Shown: positions 26,982 through 35,019 of the stretch, piece after piece | How positions within the stretch are numbered: the stretch's first letter is position 1 | Layout of the letters: the number at the start of each line of letters is the position of its first letter | Origin: UKL13-3 sp943369665 | Lineage (GTDB): Bacteria; Bacteroidota; Bacteroidia; UKL13-3 | Reading direction: 5' to 3' | Length of the DNA: 64,000 nt | Assembly (NCBI GenBank): GCA_943369665.1 | Contig: CALRNX020000001.1 | Coordinates: forward strand, 434,001-498,000 | The notes under the pieces: generated by a model | Databases searched by the model: none | Told to the model about the DNA's origin: nothing | The model's input: the letters and a program-made list of their open reading frames with translations, nothing else | Program-made: the position numbers and the translations under genes

Positions 26982-27670
26982 AAAATATCTGTAAGGTTCT
27001 GGCTACTGACAAACCAATTTGGCCGAAAATCTTTAAACAGAGACAAACGCCCTTCGTATTTGTTTTTAATATTCTTCCCCTTAACTATATTCTCGCTATG
27101 AACTGATGCGCCAACTTGGATATAAATAGAAAAACCATTATCTGGTTTCTCCATAAACTTCTTTTTATTCTGTTTATTTAGAATAAAATTGTTTTTATAA
27201 AGATGAGGATCTTTATTTTCAACAGCTCGCCTATATATGGTTTCCATTGAATGTACTTTCAAAACAAAGTTTTCCATTAAATGGATAGTGTCATCAAGCT
27301 CTCCAATAAACTGGTTTATAAAAAAACTTATAGCAATTGGCTCTTTGATGTTGTCATAATAGCGAATCTTATATGCCTTTTCTAATATGCTCAAGAAAAC
27401 AGGATCAAATTTCTCTGTTACATCATTATTGTTTTTAGATAAGATGTCTTTTAATTTACCAAGATTGTCAAGATGGAAATTATATTTTTCTTTCTCTTGT
27501 GAGGTAAATACAATCAATGACTTCAGGTATTTTTCTATAGCAGTACTCGCCAACGTAAGGCCCTGAACAATGAAATGATTGTTAAGTAAAAAACGTGCCG
27601 CGATATAATCGCGATAGCCTAAATCGATTAATGATTGTCCGGTTAAAAATTTATCTGATGATTTGGTCAT
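26978..27670 (-). CDS. HEPN-domain protein
   Basis: The N-terminal half of this 230-residue protein (about 10-130) reads as a HEPN four-helix domain: SLIDLGYRDYIAARFLLNN, QGLTLASTAIEKYLKSLIVF with the conserved Ala-x-Glu-Lys-x-Leu-Lys helix, and NFHLDNLGKLKDIL. The remaining 100 residues show no family I know. The R-x4-6-H ribonuclease motif of toxin-type HEPN proteins is not visible: the nearest Arg-His pair (Arg148 to His156) has a spacer of seven. RNase activity should therefore not be assumed. It lies 81 bases downstream of the DUF4365-GTPase gene in the same direction and may be the sixth gene of the Qat-like operon. Its stop overlaps that of the convergent HNH gene. Confidence 0.75.
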   Translation of the reverse strand: MTKSSDKFLTGQSLIDLGYRDYIAARFLLNNHFIVQGLTLASTAIEKYLKSLIVFTSQEKEKYNFHLDNLGKLKDILSKNNNDVTEKFDPVFLSILEKAYKIRYYDNIKEPIAISFFINQFIGELDDTIHLMENFVLKVHSMETIYRRAVENKDPHLYKNNFILNKQNKKKFMEKPDNGFSIYIQVGASVHSENIVKGKNIKNKYEGRLSLFKDFRPNWFVSSQNLTDIF

Positions 27671-27751
27671 ATAATTGGCCTTGTCCGCTACGAAAATAAT
27701 GGGTCGTTATTCCTTTCCAAGCCCGTATTATGAATTAATGCATTTTAAGCT

Positions 27752-30028
27752 TTACAATATAAACTGATAAGAACGAAGCTCAGCATCGAAATCGCTCAAT
27801 TTTTCCTGTAATTGTTTTATCTGCGTACGTGCTTTACTGCATATTTCCATTTGTGCAGGACTTAGAGGCTTATCAAACTGTTTCATTTGTGTTTGCATAT
27901 CTAAAAAAAAGACATTTATATTCTGGTTAACATATATATTCAGTCGTTGTATATGTTCATCCATTAATTCTTCATAGGCTACTTTAAGTTTATCAAATGC
28001 TATTTCGTAACGTTCGCGAGATTTCTCTAGTGTTTTTGTAATCTGCTTTGCACGTATACTTTCAGCATTTATAAATAGATTACCAAAGAAGGCAATCACA
28101 CCTGCGGCTGCAGCGACTAAGGGCGTAGCTAATATCCCTATCCCAATCCCTAGTAAACCCATTCCCCATGAAGATGACAGATCAGCCTGAGCGGTTTCAA
28201 ATGTTTCTATCTCTGTAAACTCAATAATTCGCTGATCGACATTAGCTGATAGCAGCTCGCGCACGTGTTTCAGGTGTTCCTCAATCCATTCATCTACGAA
28301 TACTTTAAGTTGGTTTATCTGCAGGGCATATTCATTATTTGAATGGTCTATTACCTGAATTCTACCATTTGCCAAGTATTTCTTAATGACAGCACTTGTT
28401 GGCAAGGGCTTATCAGCAGGAGTGTCTTTTAGCAGTTTTTCCAGATTAAGAAGGATTGCATTCTTTTTATTTTCAAGAGATTCTGATAGTATACGGCAAC
28501 TCACATCTCGCTTCTGCATTAATGCGTTGATGAGACTTGGCATTTTACTTCTTATGGTCTGAATGGATTTCTCAAGTTCAATACGTTTGTTGCTATCAAT
28601 TAGCCGTGTCTGAAGAATTTCAGTGAACGATCTGGAGCTTTTCGCAATTTCCTGATTCAGCAAGTTAAGCTTTACAATTCCCGATTTGTTTTCCCTTAAA
28701 ATGAATTCCCATAAGCAATCACTAAAGTGATCAATCGAATCCACCTCTTTGCTCTTAAGATCATTTACTGCGCTTAAATAAAAGACTTTGTCACCTATGC
28801 CTTCGATTAGTTTATGTTTAGTCAGATCCTGCTTAACTCTTTCCTTCAAGCCCTTCAGAGTAATGCTAGATAAGCGATCTACTTTATTAAAAACTAAAAA
28901 TACTTTGTCTTGGGAGCTGCTAAACTCGGTGATATGCCTTTTGTAATCGTTCTTGAATATGTACCCACCATTCTCTGCAGGAGAGGCGTCAATTACATAG
29001 ATGATCGCATTTACTTTTCTAATCGTTTGCCAAGTATAATCCAAAACCTCCTCGCTTGGATCATCTAATCCAGGAATATCAAACAAGGAAACACCTCGCT
29101 CAAGCTGGTCGTTCTTTATGGAAACAGAAACCAATCTGACCTGCTTATGATTGTCTTCATTAAGATCCTGAGAGGCATACTGTTCAATGCTTTTTAAGGA
29201 GAACAGTAAGGATCGGTTAGTATCGTTATGGAAATAGACATTGAGTTTATTCTCATGCCCAGGTATCACTTGAATAGGAACGCCTGTTGTTTGATAGAAT
29301 CCTGTTGGAGAGACTTCCTTTTTTAGCAATGCATTGATTAAGCTACTCTTTCCCACCCGGGAAAGCCCCGTAAGTGCAATACGGTACAAAGACAAGTCAA
29401 TGTCCAGTTCGAAATTTTTGATTGCTTCGTTGACGGAGGAAAAATTTAGAGGGGATACTAATTCTTTATACTCGGTCAAAAGCGCTTGCCCTCTTTGCCT
29501 TAATTCAAAATATTTCCCTGGTTCGAGTGCTCGTCTCGCAGGAGCTTTCCACTTTAAAACATCCTCTTTAATTATTTTAAGTGTAGAGTTATCTAATATC
29601 CTTGTCTGTTCAATACTTATCGTTACGTTACGCTGTTTTGTCCAATTTGGGCTCTTTGCGTCTAATTGAGCAATGAGTAATTCATCAATCCAGCGATAGT
29701 AAAAGCATTCAGATGTGCAATCATACAGGGCAAAAAGAACTGGCAGATTGTAATTATACCAGGAGAGAATCTTCTTAGTCTGAACAAGAAATGATATCTT
29801 ATTTCCAACGAGTTTAACTTTTTCTGTTGCCTTTAGTTGTGCCAGAAAACACTTGCTTTCAATTTCGATATCGGTTTTGCTATTGGTCGTAATTTCAATT
29901 ATTGCATCTACCCCGTAATCACGCTGGGTCCATGCTGTTACAAAAAAAGGGTCAATTGACTTTTCAAAAGCTCTTTTGGATTCATCTTCTTTGCGATGGG
30001 AAGAACTGCGGATAGGCTTGGCACTCAT
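27752..30028 (-). CDS. DUF4365 nuclease-like domain fused to a dynamin-like GTPase
   Basis: The 758-residue protein has three parts. Residues about 8-160 match DUF4365, a PD-(D/E)xK-like nuclease domain: Asp37/Asp41 in RDYGVDAIIEI, Glu57, and Gln64-x-Lys66 in FLAQLKATEK. Residues about 205-450 are a dynamin-superfamily GTPase: P-loop GLSRVGKSSL (221-230), Thr247/248, DIPGLDDP (317-324), NKVD (381-384) and a possible G5 SA at 419-420. Residues about 460-758 are helical, with a long hydrophobic segment (620-652) that could insert into membrane and a coiled-coil C-terminus. Its ATG is one base after the qatD stop, so it should be cotranslated. Membrane-damage sensing with nucleic-acid cleavage is a plausible role, by inference only. 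Confidence 0.82.
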   Translation of the reverse strand: MSAKPIRSSSHRKEDESKRAFEKSIDPFFVTAWTQRDYGVDAIIEITTNSKTDIEIESKCFLAQLKATEKVKLVGNKISFLVQTKKILSWYNYNLPVLFALYDCTSECFYYRWIDELLIAQLDAKSPNWTKQRNVTISIEQTRILDNSTLKIIKEDVLKWKAPARRALEPGKYFELRQRGQALLTEYKELVSPLNFSSVNEAIKNFELDIDLSLYRIALTGLSRVGKSSLINALLKKEVSPTGFYQTTGVPIQVIPGHENKLNVYFHNDTNRSLLFSLKSIEQYASQDLNEDNHKQVRLVSVSIKNDQLERGVSLFDIPGLDDPSEEVLDYTWQTIRKVNAIIYVIDASPAENGGYIFKNDYKRHITEFSSSQDKVFLVFNKVDRLSSITLKGLKERVKQDLTKHKLIEGIGDKVFYLSAVNDLKSKEVDSIDHFSDCLWEFILRENKSGIVKLNLLNQEIAKSSRSFTEILQTRLIDSNKRIELEKSIQTIRSKMPSLINALMQKRDVSCRILSESLENKKNAILLNLEKLLKDTPADKPLPTSAVIKKYLANGRIQVIDHSNNEYALQINQLKVFVDEWIEEHLKHVRELLSANVDQRIIEFTEIETFETAQADLSSSWGMGLLGIGIGILATPLVAAAAGVIAFFGNLFINAESIRAKQITKTLEKSRERYEIAFDKLKVAYEELMDEHIQRLNIYVNQNINVFFLDMQTQMKQFDKPLSPAQMEICSKARTQIKQLQEKLSDFDAELRSYQFIL

Positions 30029-30029
30029 A

Positions 30030-30758
30030 CTAAGACAACGTAGCGATTAGTTTCTTGAAGTTATTTTTGACTGCTGTATCAATTTCTTCATTAGTCATGT
30101 TTTTAGCTTCTGCTAGATAATTAAGCACCAGTGCCACATCCTTTGGTTTAGCAGGATTTCCATTGACTTCTATGAACGGCCCATCACTCTCCGTAAGAAT
30201 ATGGTTAACAGGTATTTTGCTGATAATATCCTGACCTGATTTAGATTTGATCATAGCGGGATTGACTGAGAAATAAAAGCCGGCTGAAACAATCTGATCG
30301 ATCAATACCAGCGAACCTGAATACCAGTGAAATATTGCGGCAGTAATATGATGCTGTATAAGATATGAAAGCACCTCCTTTTCTGCTTTTCTTGAGTGAA
30401 GACTTAGGATTTTTTTCTTACCTGACAATTGGCTAAGAATCTGTTTAAATGTATTCAACTGAACATCCTTAGTCGGTAGGCCATCTCTTGAAAAATCGAG
30501 ACCTATTTCTCCTATATAGGATGTTCGAGATAAATTCTTAATGAATTGTGGCAACTCCTTTTCATGAGATTCTGCATGCAGTGGATGCATGCCTAAGGCT
30601 AACCTGACATTTTTTAATCCCAACAAGTGTTTATACCCCATTTCAAAATGGCTCGGAAGATTTGTCATTCCTATTGTAATAATTCCAGATCTTTCGGATT
30701 CATTTGCTATGTGAAGTGGATTTTGATAAAGGTCTACGTGGCAATGTGTATCAATCAT
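30030..30758 (-). CDS. qatD: QatD: TatD-family metal-dependent nuclease
   Basis: This 242-residue TIM-barrel hydrolase of the TatD family is the fourth component of the QatABCD antiphage system. All metal ligands are visible: His5 and His7 (DTHCHVDL), Glu84 (YIGEIGLDFS), His121 (LSLHSRKAE), His144 (IFHWYSG) and Asp192 (TESDGPF). The active site therefore looks competent for 3'-5' exonuclease or AP-endonuclease-type chemistry as in TatD. It is more divergent than housekeeping TatD. Its ATG overlaps the qatC stop (ATGA), and the next gene begins one base beyond its own stop. The Qat assignment rests on gene order and on the neighbouring KAP and QueC-like genes. Confidence 0.88.
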   Translation of the reverse strand: MIDTHCHVDLYQNPLHIANESERSGIITIGMTNLPSHFEMGYKHLLGLKNVRLALGMHPLHAESHEKELPQFIKNLSRTSYIGEIGLDFSRDGLPTKDVQLNTFKQILSQLSGKKKILSLHSRKAEKEVLSYLIQHHITAAIFHWYSGSLVLIDQIVSAGFYFSVNPAMIKSKSGQDIISKIPVNHILTESDGPFIEVNGNPAKPKDVALVLNYLAEAKNMTNEEIDTAVKNNFKKLIATLS

Positions 30759-32137
30759 ATTCCCGCAAATGTCCTTAAATTATTGTCTCCTTTATCATTG
30801 ACCCACTGTTTTATTTCTAAGCGAACTCTTTCTACAATTTCGGCAAAGGCTCTCATGTCTCCCATATCGAGAGATCCGTTAACAAGTAGAATATCCTTTA
30901 TTTGCTTATTGGTCAAAGGCCTTTTAAGGAAATCAGATAAGGCAGGCATGTCTTGTATGGTGTAAATATCTCGCCCAGTACTGAAAATATTAATACCATA
31001 TCTTTGGTTATCATGATTGATTCTATGTAAAGCAGCTCGTCTATAAATACAAGGCATGCATACACCACAGTGCTGAGTTCCCGTTCTAATGTCCCAGTGT
31101 TGCTTTCTTCCTCTTTTCCCACAAGAAACAGATTTTATGTAAATCCCTTGAAGTACAGAAGGATTTAAACACGATGCTGCCATCTCTCCTTTTGTCTGAA
31201 GACTATATGGGTTATGTATATTTGATGAGATACCAACTAATCCAAATAAAGACTGAAGCAATTTCATATAGTAAGGATGTGTGGTTCTTGTGCTTAATGT
31301 GCTACTTCTGGACGGAGTGAGTGGAAAATTTAAAGAGATGGTTCCATTTTCTGGAATTAACAATGTATCGCAGTTTGGAATACCATTTAAACAGAATATT
31401 CCAATTCCTATAAATAAGAGTGAGCGACTTCTGTAACTAGATTCTTTTGTTAATTCAATCCCTGCTGTGTCTTTTGTACCCAGATATACCGGAACTTGTA
31501 TCCAATCAAATCTATTAGTGTAAGCAGGTTGCTGACTTAAGTAATTGCTTAACTTATTCTGATCTGAACTGGCTCCCGGGGAGGTGGAATCGAAATGTGA
31601 AATAAAAAGCCCTCTTCTTCCATCCTGTAACCCTTCCAATTGGTCTATGACACCAATAAGTGAATCTAGACCACCTGAGAAAAGAGAGGCAAATTGATAG
31701 TTAGCCGGATTATACATAGGAATAAGAGAGCGCCATCTGCGGGTCTTCTTTTTGAAAAGCTCAGGTAAAGCCATTTGCGAAAAACTAATTGACCAATGAT
31801 CCCCTGTTAGAAAAGATAGTACTGTCTCCAATTGATCTTTTGCGTTATTCCATATCTGCAAATGGTTTACAGGGAAGCAGATCTCAATGTCTCTAGCCCA
31901 TGCATCGATTGAATATTCTCCCCGATCCAATAGATTATCCGCGCCATATACGATGGCAGAAATAAGAAAGAAATCAAACGCTATTGAATTGGTTTCATCA
32001 GAAAAATCACTCAATGGTTGAAAATCAACTGTGAGGGGCACAGTTCGCACAGTGCCTTGCGAGTTGGTAAAAGACAGCTTTATATTTGCAAATTCTCCGC
32101 TTCTGTTGGGTGATGCTATTATAACGTTAACTCTCAT
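30755..32137 (-). CDS. qatC: QatC: QueC-like ATP-pyrophosphatase enzyme
   Basis: The 460-residue protein contains a PP-loop ATP pyrophosphatase of the QueC type. The loop FSGGLDS falls at 153-159 when counted from the chosen ATG at 32137. SYRSRSLLF follows, and four cysteines near the end (339, 357, 360, 363; the last three as HCGVCMPC) have the QueC zinc-site spacing. QueC makes 7-cyano-7-deazaguanine from 7-carboxy-7-deazaguanine. In Qat this enzyme is thought to act on a defence substrate. About 150 extra N-terminal residues and a C-terminal extension distinguish it from housekeeping QueC. A TTG three codons upstream is possible. It overlaps the qatB end by 11 bases and qatD by four. Confidence 0.9.
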   Translation of the reverse strand: MRVNVIIASPNRSGEFANIKLSFTNSQGTVRTVPLTVDFQPLSDFSDETNSIAFDFFLISAIVYGADNLLDRGEYSIDAWARDIEICFPVNHLQIWNNAKDQLETVLSFLTGDHWSISFSQMALPELFKKKTRRWRSLIPMYNPANYQFASLFSGGLDSLIGVIDQLEGLQDGRRGLFISHFDSTSPGASSDQNKLSNYLSQQPAYTNRFDWIQVPVYLGTKDTAGIELTKESSYRSRSLLFIGIGIFCLNGIPNCDTLLIPENGTISLNFPLTPSRSSTLSTRTTHPYYMKLLQSLFGLVGISSNIHNPYSLQTKGEMAASCLNPSVLQGIYIKSVSCGKRGRKQHWDIRTGTQHCGVCMPCIYRRAALHRINHDNQRYGINIFSTGRDIYTIQDMPALSDFLKRPLTNKQIKDILLVNGSLDMGDMRAFAEIVERVRLEIKQWVNDKGDNNLRTFAGI

Positions 32138-32876
32138 GTCCTTCAAATACTTTTAAAACGTCCTCTAAAATGTTTCTAATAAGTCTTTCCGCATCCTCAC
32201 TAGCCCAGTTAATTCCATTAAGAGGATTAGTTTTATTGATTGTTTTAAGTGTTTCCTGAATATAATCTCGGATCTGACTAAATAGACTATTACAATCTGA
32301 TTTGCCTTTTTCTGCTACTAGTTTTTCGTAGAACATAATTGACAGATGTTCGAAAACATAATACCCAAAGTATCTTATCAAAAGATCTTCCTGGCTATCC
32401 TTTCCTAAGCGATCCTGCAAGTTGTCCTGAAACTCCTGTACACTTCCTGCGCCTGCTGCAAGTTCTTCCATAAGCTTTTGAGCCGCTGTCTTTGCAGCCA
32501 CATCATCTAACGTAGAAGCAGCGCCCGAACAATGCTCTACTAATTCATCAATTATATCTCCTACGGATTTTCCATCGAGATCGGTAATGCCGCATTGTTC
32601 CAATGCTTCAGGTAAATCATTTCCCGCAGCGATAAATCCCCCAAGAAACCCACCTATTTGCTTTCCCGTTCTTATACCAGCCCGACCACCGATTTTTGAG
32701 CCTCCTCGTCCTGCACCGGATGAACCACCGATGACACGCACATATCTTGATAGAATATTCCCTAAACCAGATCGTGAGACAATACCTCCTCCGCAGCTCG
32801 TTGTTACTGCCCGGCTCAGATCACCCCATTGAGGCTGCCCTTTAATAGAGGCAGAATATGACTTTGATGTTCCCAT
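32127..32876 (-). CDS. qatB: QatB: Gly-rich protein of the Qat system
   Basis: The 249-residue protein fills the qatB position between the KAP ATPase and QueC-like genes. It opens with a basic MGTSKSYSASIKGQPQWGDL segment, then has a Gly/Arg-rich stretch at about 45-90 (IGGSSGAGRGGSKIGG and GGFLGGFIAAG) and a mostly helical, acidic C-terminal half. No catalytic motif is visible. The N-terminal pattern and position agree with QatB, whose biochemical role was undefined in the original description as I know it. It starts directly after the qatA stop with no gap. Confidence 0.85.
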   Translation of the reverse strand: MGTSKSYSASIKGQPQWGDLSRAVTTSCGGGIVSRSGLGNILSRYVRVIGGSSGAGRGGSKIGGRAGIRTGKQIGGFLGGFIAAGNDLPEALEQCGITDLDGKSVGDIIDELVEHCSGAASTLDDVAAKTAAQKLMEELAAGAGSVQEFQDNLQDRLGKDSQEDLLIRYFGYYVFEHLSIMFYEKLVAEKGKSDCNSLFSQIRDYIQETLKTINKTNPLNGINWASEDAERLIRNILEDVLKVFEGHES

Positions 32877-34763
32877 TTATTTTGCTTTTTTACTTGCTCT
32901 GCCAACTCCAGTAGATGATTGTTCTATTTTATCCAGGTATTCTTTTATCGCAGGTATATTGCTAAGCCTTTTTAATGCAACGCCCACTGCTGGTGGAATC
33001 TCTTTTGTTGGTAATGTATTTAATACCCTAGCATATATGCTTTCTGCATCCTGTAGGTTATTTTCAACGCAGAATGTGAGAATATCATAAGCTCTTTTTT
33101 TCTTATGATTCTTTGCCAAAATCTGCGCTGCAAACTCAAGAAATCCATTTTTCTCATGCTCAGCAAGTACCAAGACTTCTTCCAGAATAATTTTTTTACT
33201 TACAGCATCAGTCATTGCATCCTGATCAAGTTTCTGATAAAGACTTTTTATAATTGGTGGGATCAAACTTGCCGATGGAATTGTAGAGGCTATTTTATCT
33301 CTAGATAACCAAAAATAGTCACTCAGATCAATGGCACTGAGTGTAGGGTCTACACTTAACCAGTTAATGATTCGATCCTTACTCCAATTTTTAAACTCCT
33401 CTGTTTTTTCAAGTTCAGTTTTTGCCTTACGTCTGTCGGAAGCACTTTTTACCTTTTCTTCCAATTGTTTCAACTGCTCAGGCTTACCATTTTGTGTTAC
33501 CTGCCAATCATACAGTTGTTTAAATAATATCGGTTCAGCGTATTCCAAAACCATCAGCTTAGATAGGATGGAATCATCAAATCCTGATAATCGGGCAACT
33601 GAAGCTAGGCGTTGTCTTAGCGTAAGCGTATTCAGAAATCGCTTTATTTGCCGTGGATTACCATACAATGTTTGTGTGATGATAGGCGCCAGTGCAGGAA
33701 TACTCAGGAGGCTTTTGGATATTCTTTGCTGATCGTCTTCTCCAAGAATATTTTTTATGGATGCAAGTCCAAATACAGAATAGCGATCCTTACTTCTAAA
33801 TGCGTGAAAAGAAGCTGCTACCTTTTCAAAAGCTTCTGTGGAAAGCTCTCTTTTGCAAACAAGCAAGGATATATATGTTTCGACTTCAGAATCAGAGAGC
33901 TTAGGAAGATTATAAGGAATCTGTATCAGTTTTTCAAGATAATCGTCTACAATACGTTCATTAGAATCTTCGTCTACCTTCCTCTGCCTGGTATATCTAA
34001 ATTCAATCGCATGACGTACAATTCGGGGATCTGCTCCTATTACAAAGGCTGTCTTCTCAACATTTAAAAACAGTTTAATGGCCTCCAGGTTCTCAATGAT
34101 TCGTTCAGGTGTGCAGCGATCCAGATCATCAATAATCACTACAAGTTTTTTTATTTTCGATTGCTCGATCATTTTTTTGAAATCATCTCGAAATTCTCTC
34201 ACTAATGTACTGTCATCCTCCTGATGTTGCTTTGTTATTTCTCCTAGAAACTTTTCAGCGTTCTCGCCAGAGAGCTTATCTGCTATATCTGTTGGACTTA
34301 ACTTGGAAAGCTCCTGTGCCAGAAAAGGAATCAATGAAAGGCCTCCTGTAAAGTATGCTGCAGCGGTAGGCAAGACTACCCTCTTAAACCCAAGACCAAG
34401 TACCCTCATCCATTTGACAGATTTGAGCAGTTTGGTTGTTTTATCCTTGACTTTATTGCCAATTGTTTTATGATGCTCGAATTTCTCGATGATTGATTCT
34501 AATAATGCAGCTTTTGCGTCATCATAGCCTTCGAATACCCAGCCATTAAAATAGAGGACTAAGGTATCATCCTTTAGTTCATCGTCCTCCCCTGACAATT
34601 CCTCATGGACAATTTTTAGGATGCTGGATTTACCACTACCCCAATCTCCGAACACTCCAATAGTGACAGGAAGTACTTTGTCATCTTTGATTACATCAAT
34701 CAGAAGGTCTGCATGTACCTTAAATCCGAGTAAATCTTCGGCTGTTTCATTATCTGCCCACAT
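32877..34763 (-). CDS. qatA: QatA: KAP-family P-loop NTPase
   Basis: The 628-residue first gene of the Qat operon is a KAP NTPase. Walker A GDWGSGKS is at 39-46 in an IGVFGDWGSGKSSIL context. The FNGWVFEGYDDAKAALLESI helix follows, with a hydrophobic insertion at about 118-150 (VLPTAAAYFTGGLSLIPFLA) where KAP proteins place membrane helices. Walker B VVIIDDLDRC is at 208-217, ADPRIVRHAI is the sensor region, and GNPRQIKRFLN is the typical downstream KAP motif. It presumably senses infection or energises the complex. The C-terminus is Lys-rich. The qatB ATG abuts the stop codon. Upstream lies 256 bases of non-coding DNA. Confidence 0.92.
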   Translation of the reverse strand: MWADNETAEDLLGFKVHADLLIDVIKDDKVLPVTIGVFGDWGSGKSSILKIVHEELSGEDDELKDDTLVLYFNGWVFEGYDDAKAALLESIIEKFEHHKTIGNKVKDKTTKLLKSVKWMRVLGLGFKRVVLPTAAAYFTGGLSLIPFLAQELSKLSPTDIADKLSGENAEKFLGEITKQHQEDDSTLVREFRDDFKKMIEQSKIKKLVVIIDDLDRCTPERIIENLEAIKLFLNVEKTAFVIGADPRIVRHAIEFRYTRQRKVDEDSNERIVDDYLEKLIQIPYNLPKLSDSEVETYISLLVCKRELSTEAFEKVAASFHAFRSKDRYSVFGLASIKNILGEDDQQRISKSLLSIPALAPIITQTLYGNPRQIKRFLNTLTLRQRLASVARLSGFDDSILSKLMVLEYAEPILFKQLYDWQVTQNGKPEQLKQLEEKVKSASDRRKAKTELEKTEEFKNWSKDRIINWLSVDPTLSAIDLSDYFWLSRDKIASTIPSASLIPPIIKSLYQKLDQDAMTDAVSKKIILEEVLVLAEHEKNGFLEFAAQILAKNHKKKRAYDILTFCVENNLQDAESIYARVLNTLPTKEIPPAVGVALKRLSNIPAIKEYLDKIEQSSTGVGRASKKAK

Positions 34764-35019
34764 AATTTTTAATAATCGTTTTTGTGGTGGGAAGATTTAT
34801 AGTAACCTTAGATGTGGGTGCTATTAAGATAAAAGTAACTTTCGGCCCCAATAGCAAATTTGTGAGTAAATACATGATTCATAGCTTTATGAATATCAAA
34901 TATACATTTTTACTCTCACCTTCATATTTTTCTTTCTAAACCTGTTTAATTAATTTCCGAGAAGCCGTTTTCTCCCAAATAAACAGTTTCCCATTCAGCA
35001 AAAAAAATAACAACTCCTC
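34764..35019. other. Non-coding gap upstream of qatA
   Basis: This AT-rich gap separates the defence operon from the M23 peptidase gene and contains no supportable gene. It should hold the operon promoter. On the minus strand TATATTTG (34897-34904) is an exact -7 match, 134 bases before the qatA ATG. TACTTTTA (34830-34837), one mismatch from consensus, lies 67 bases before it. Neither has a clear -33 partner. Confidence 0.4.
34897..34904 (-). promoter_or_regulatory. Candidate -7 promoter box of the Qat operon
   Basis: Minus-strand TATATTTG fits TAnnTTTG and lies in the only sizeable gap upstream of qatA. The 5' leader would be about 125 bases. It lacks an obvious -33 box, so this is tentative. 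Confidence 0.3.

Noticed and set aside
30030..30758. Housekeeping TatD nuclease
   Set aside because: Its start overlaps the QueC-like gene inside a tight defence operon, so QatD is the better call.
30755..32137. Queuosine biosynthesis QueC
   Set aside because: The extra N-terminal domain and the KAP-QatB-QatC-QatD order point to the Qat system; no queD, queE or queF gene is nearby.
34830..34837. Second promoter-like word upstream of qatA
   Set aside because: TACTTTTA has a mismatch at the conserved final G and no -33 element at a suitable distance; noted only within the gap description.
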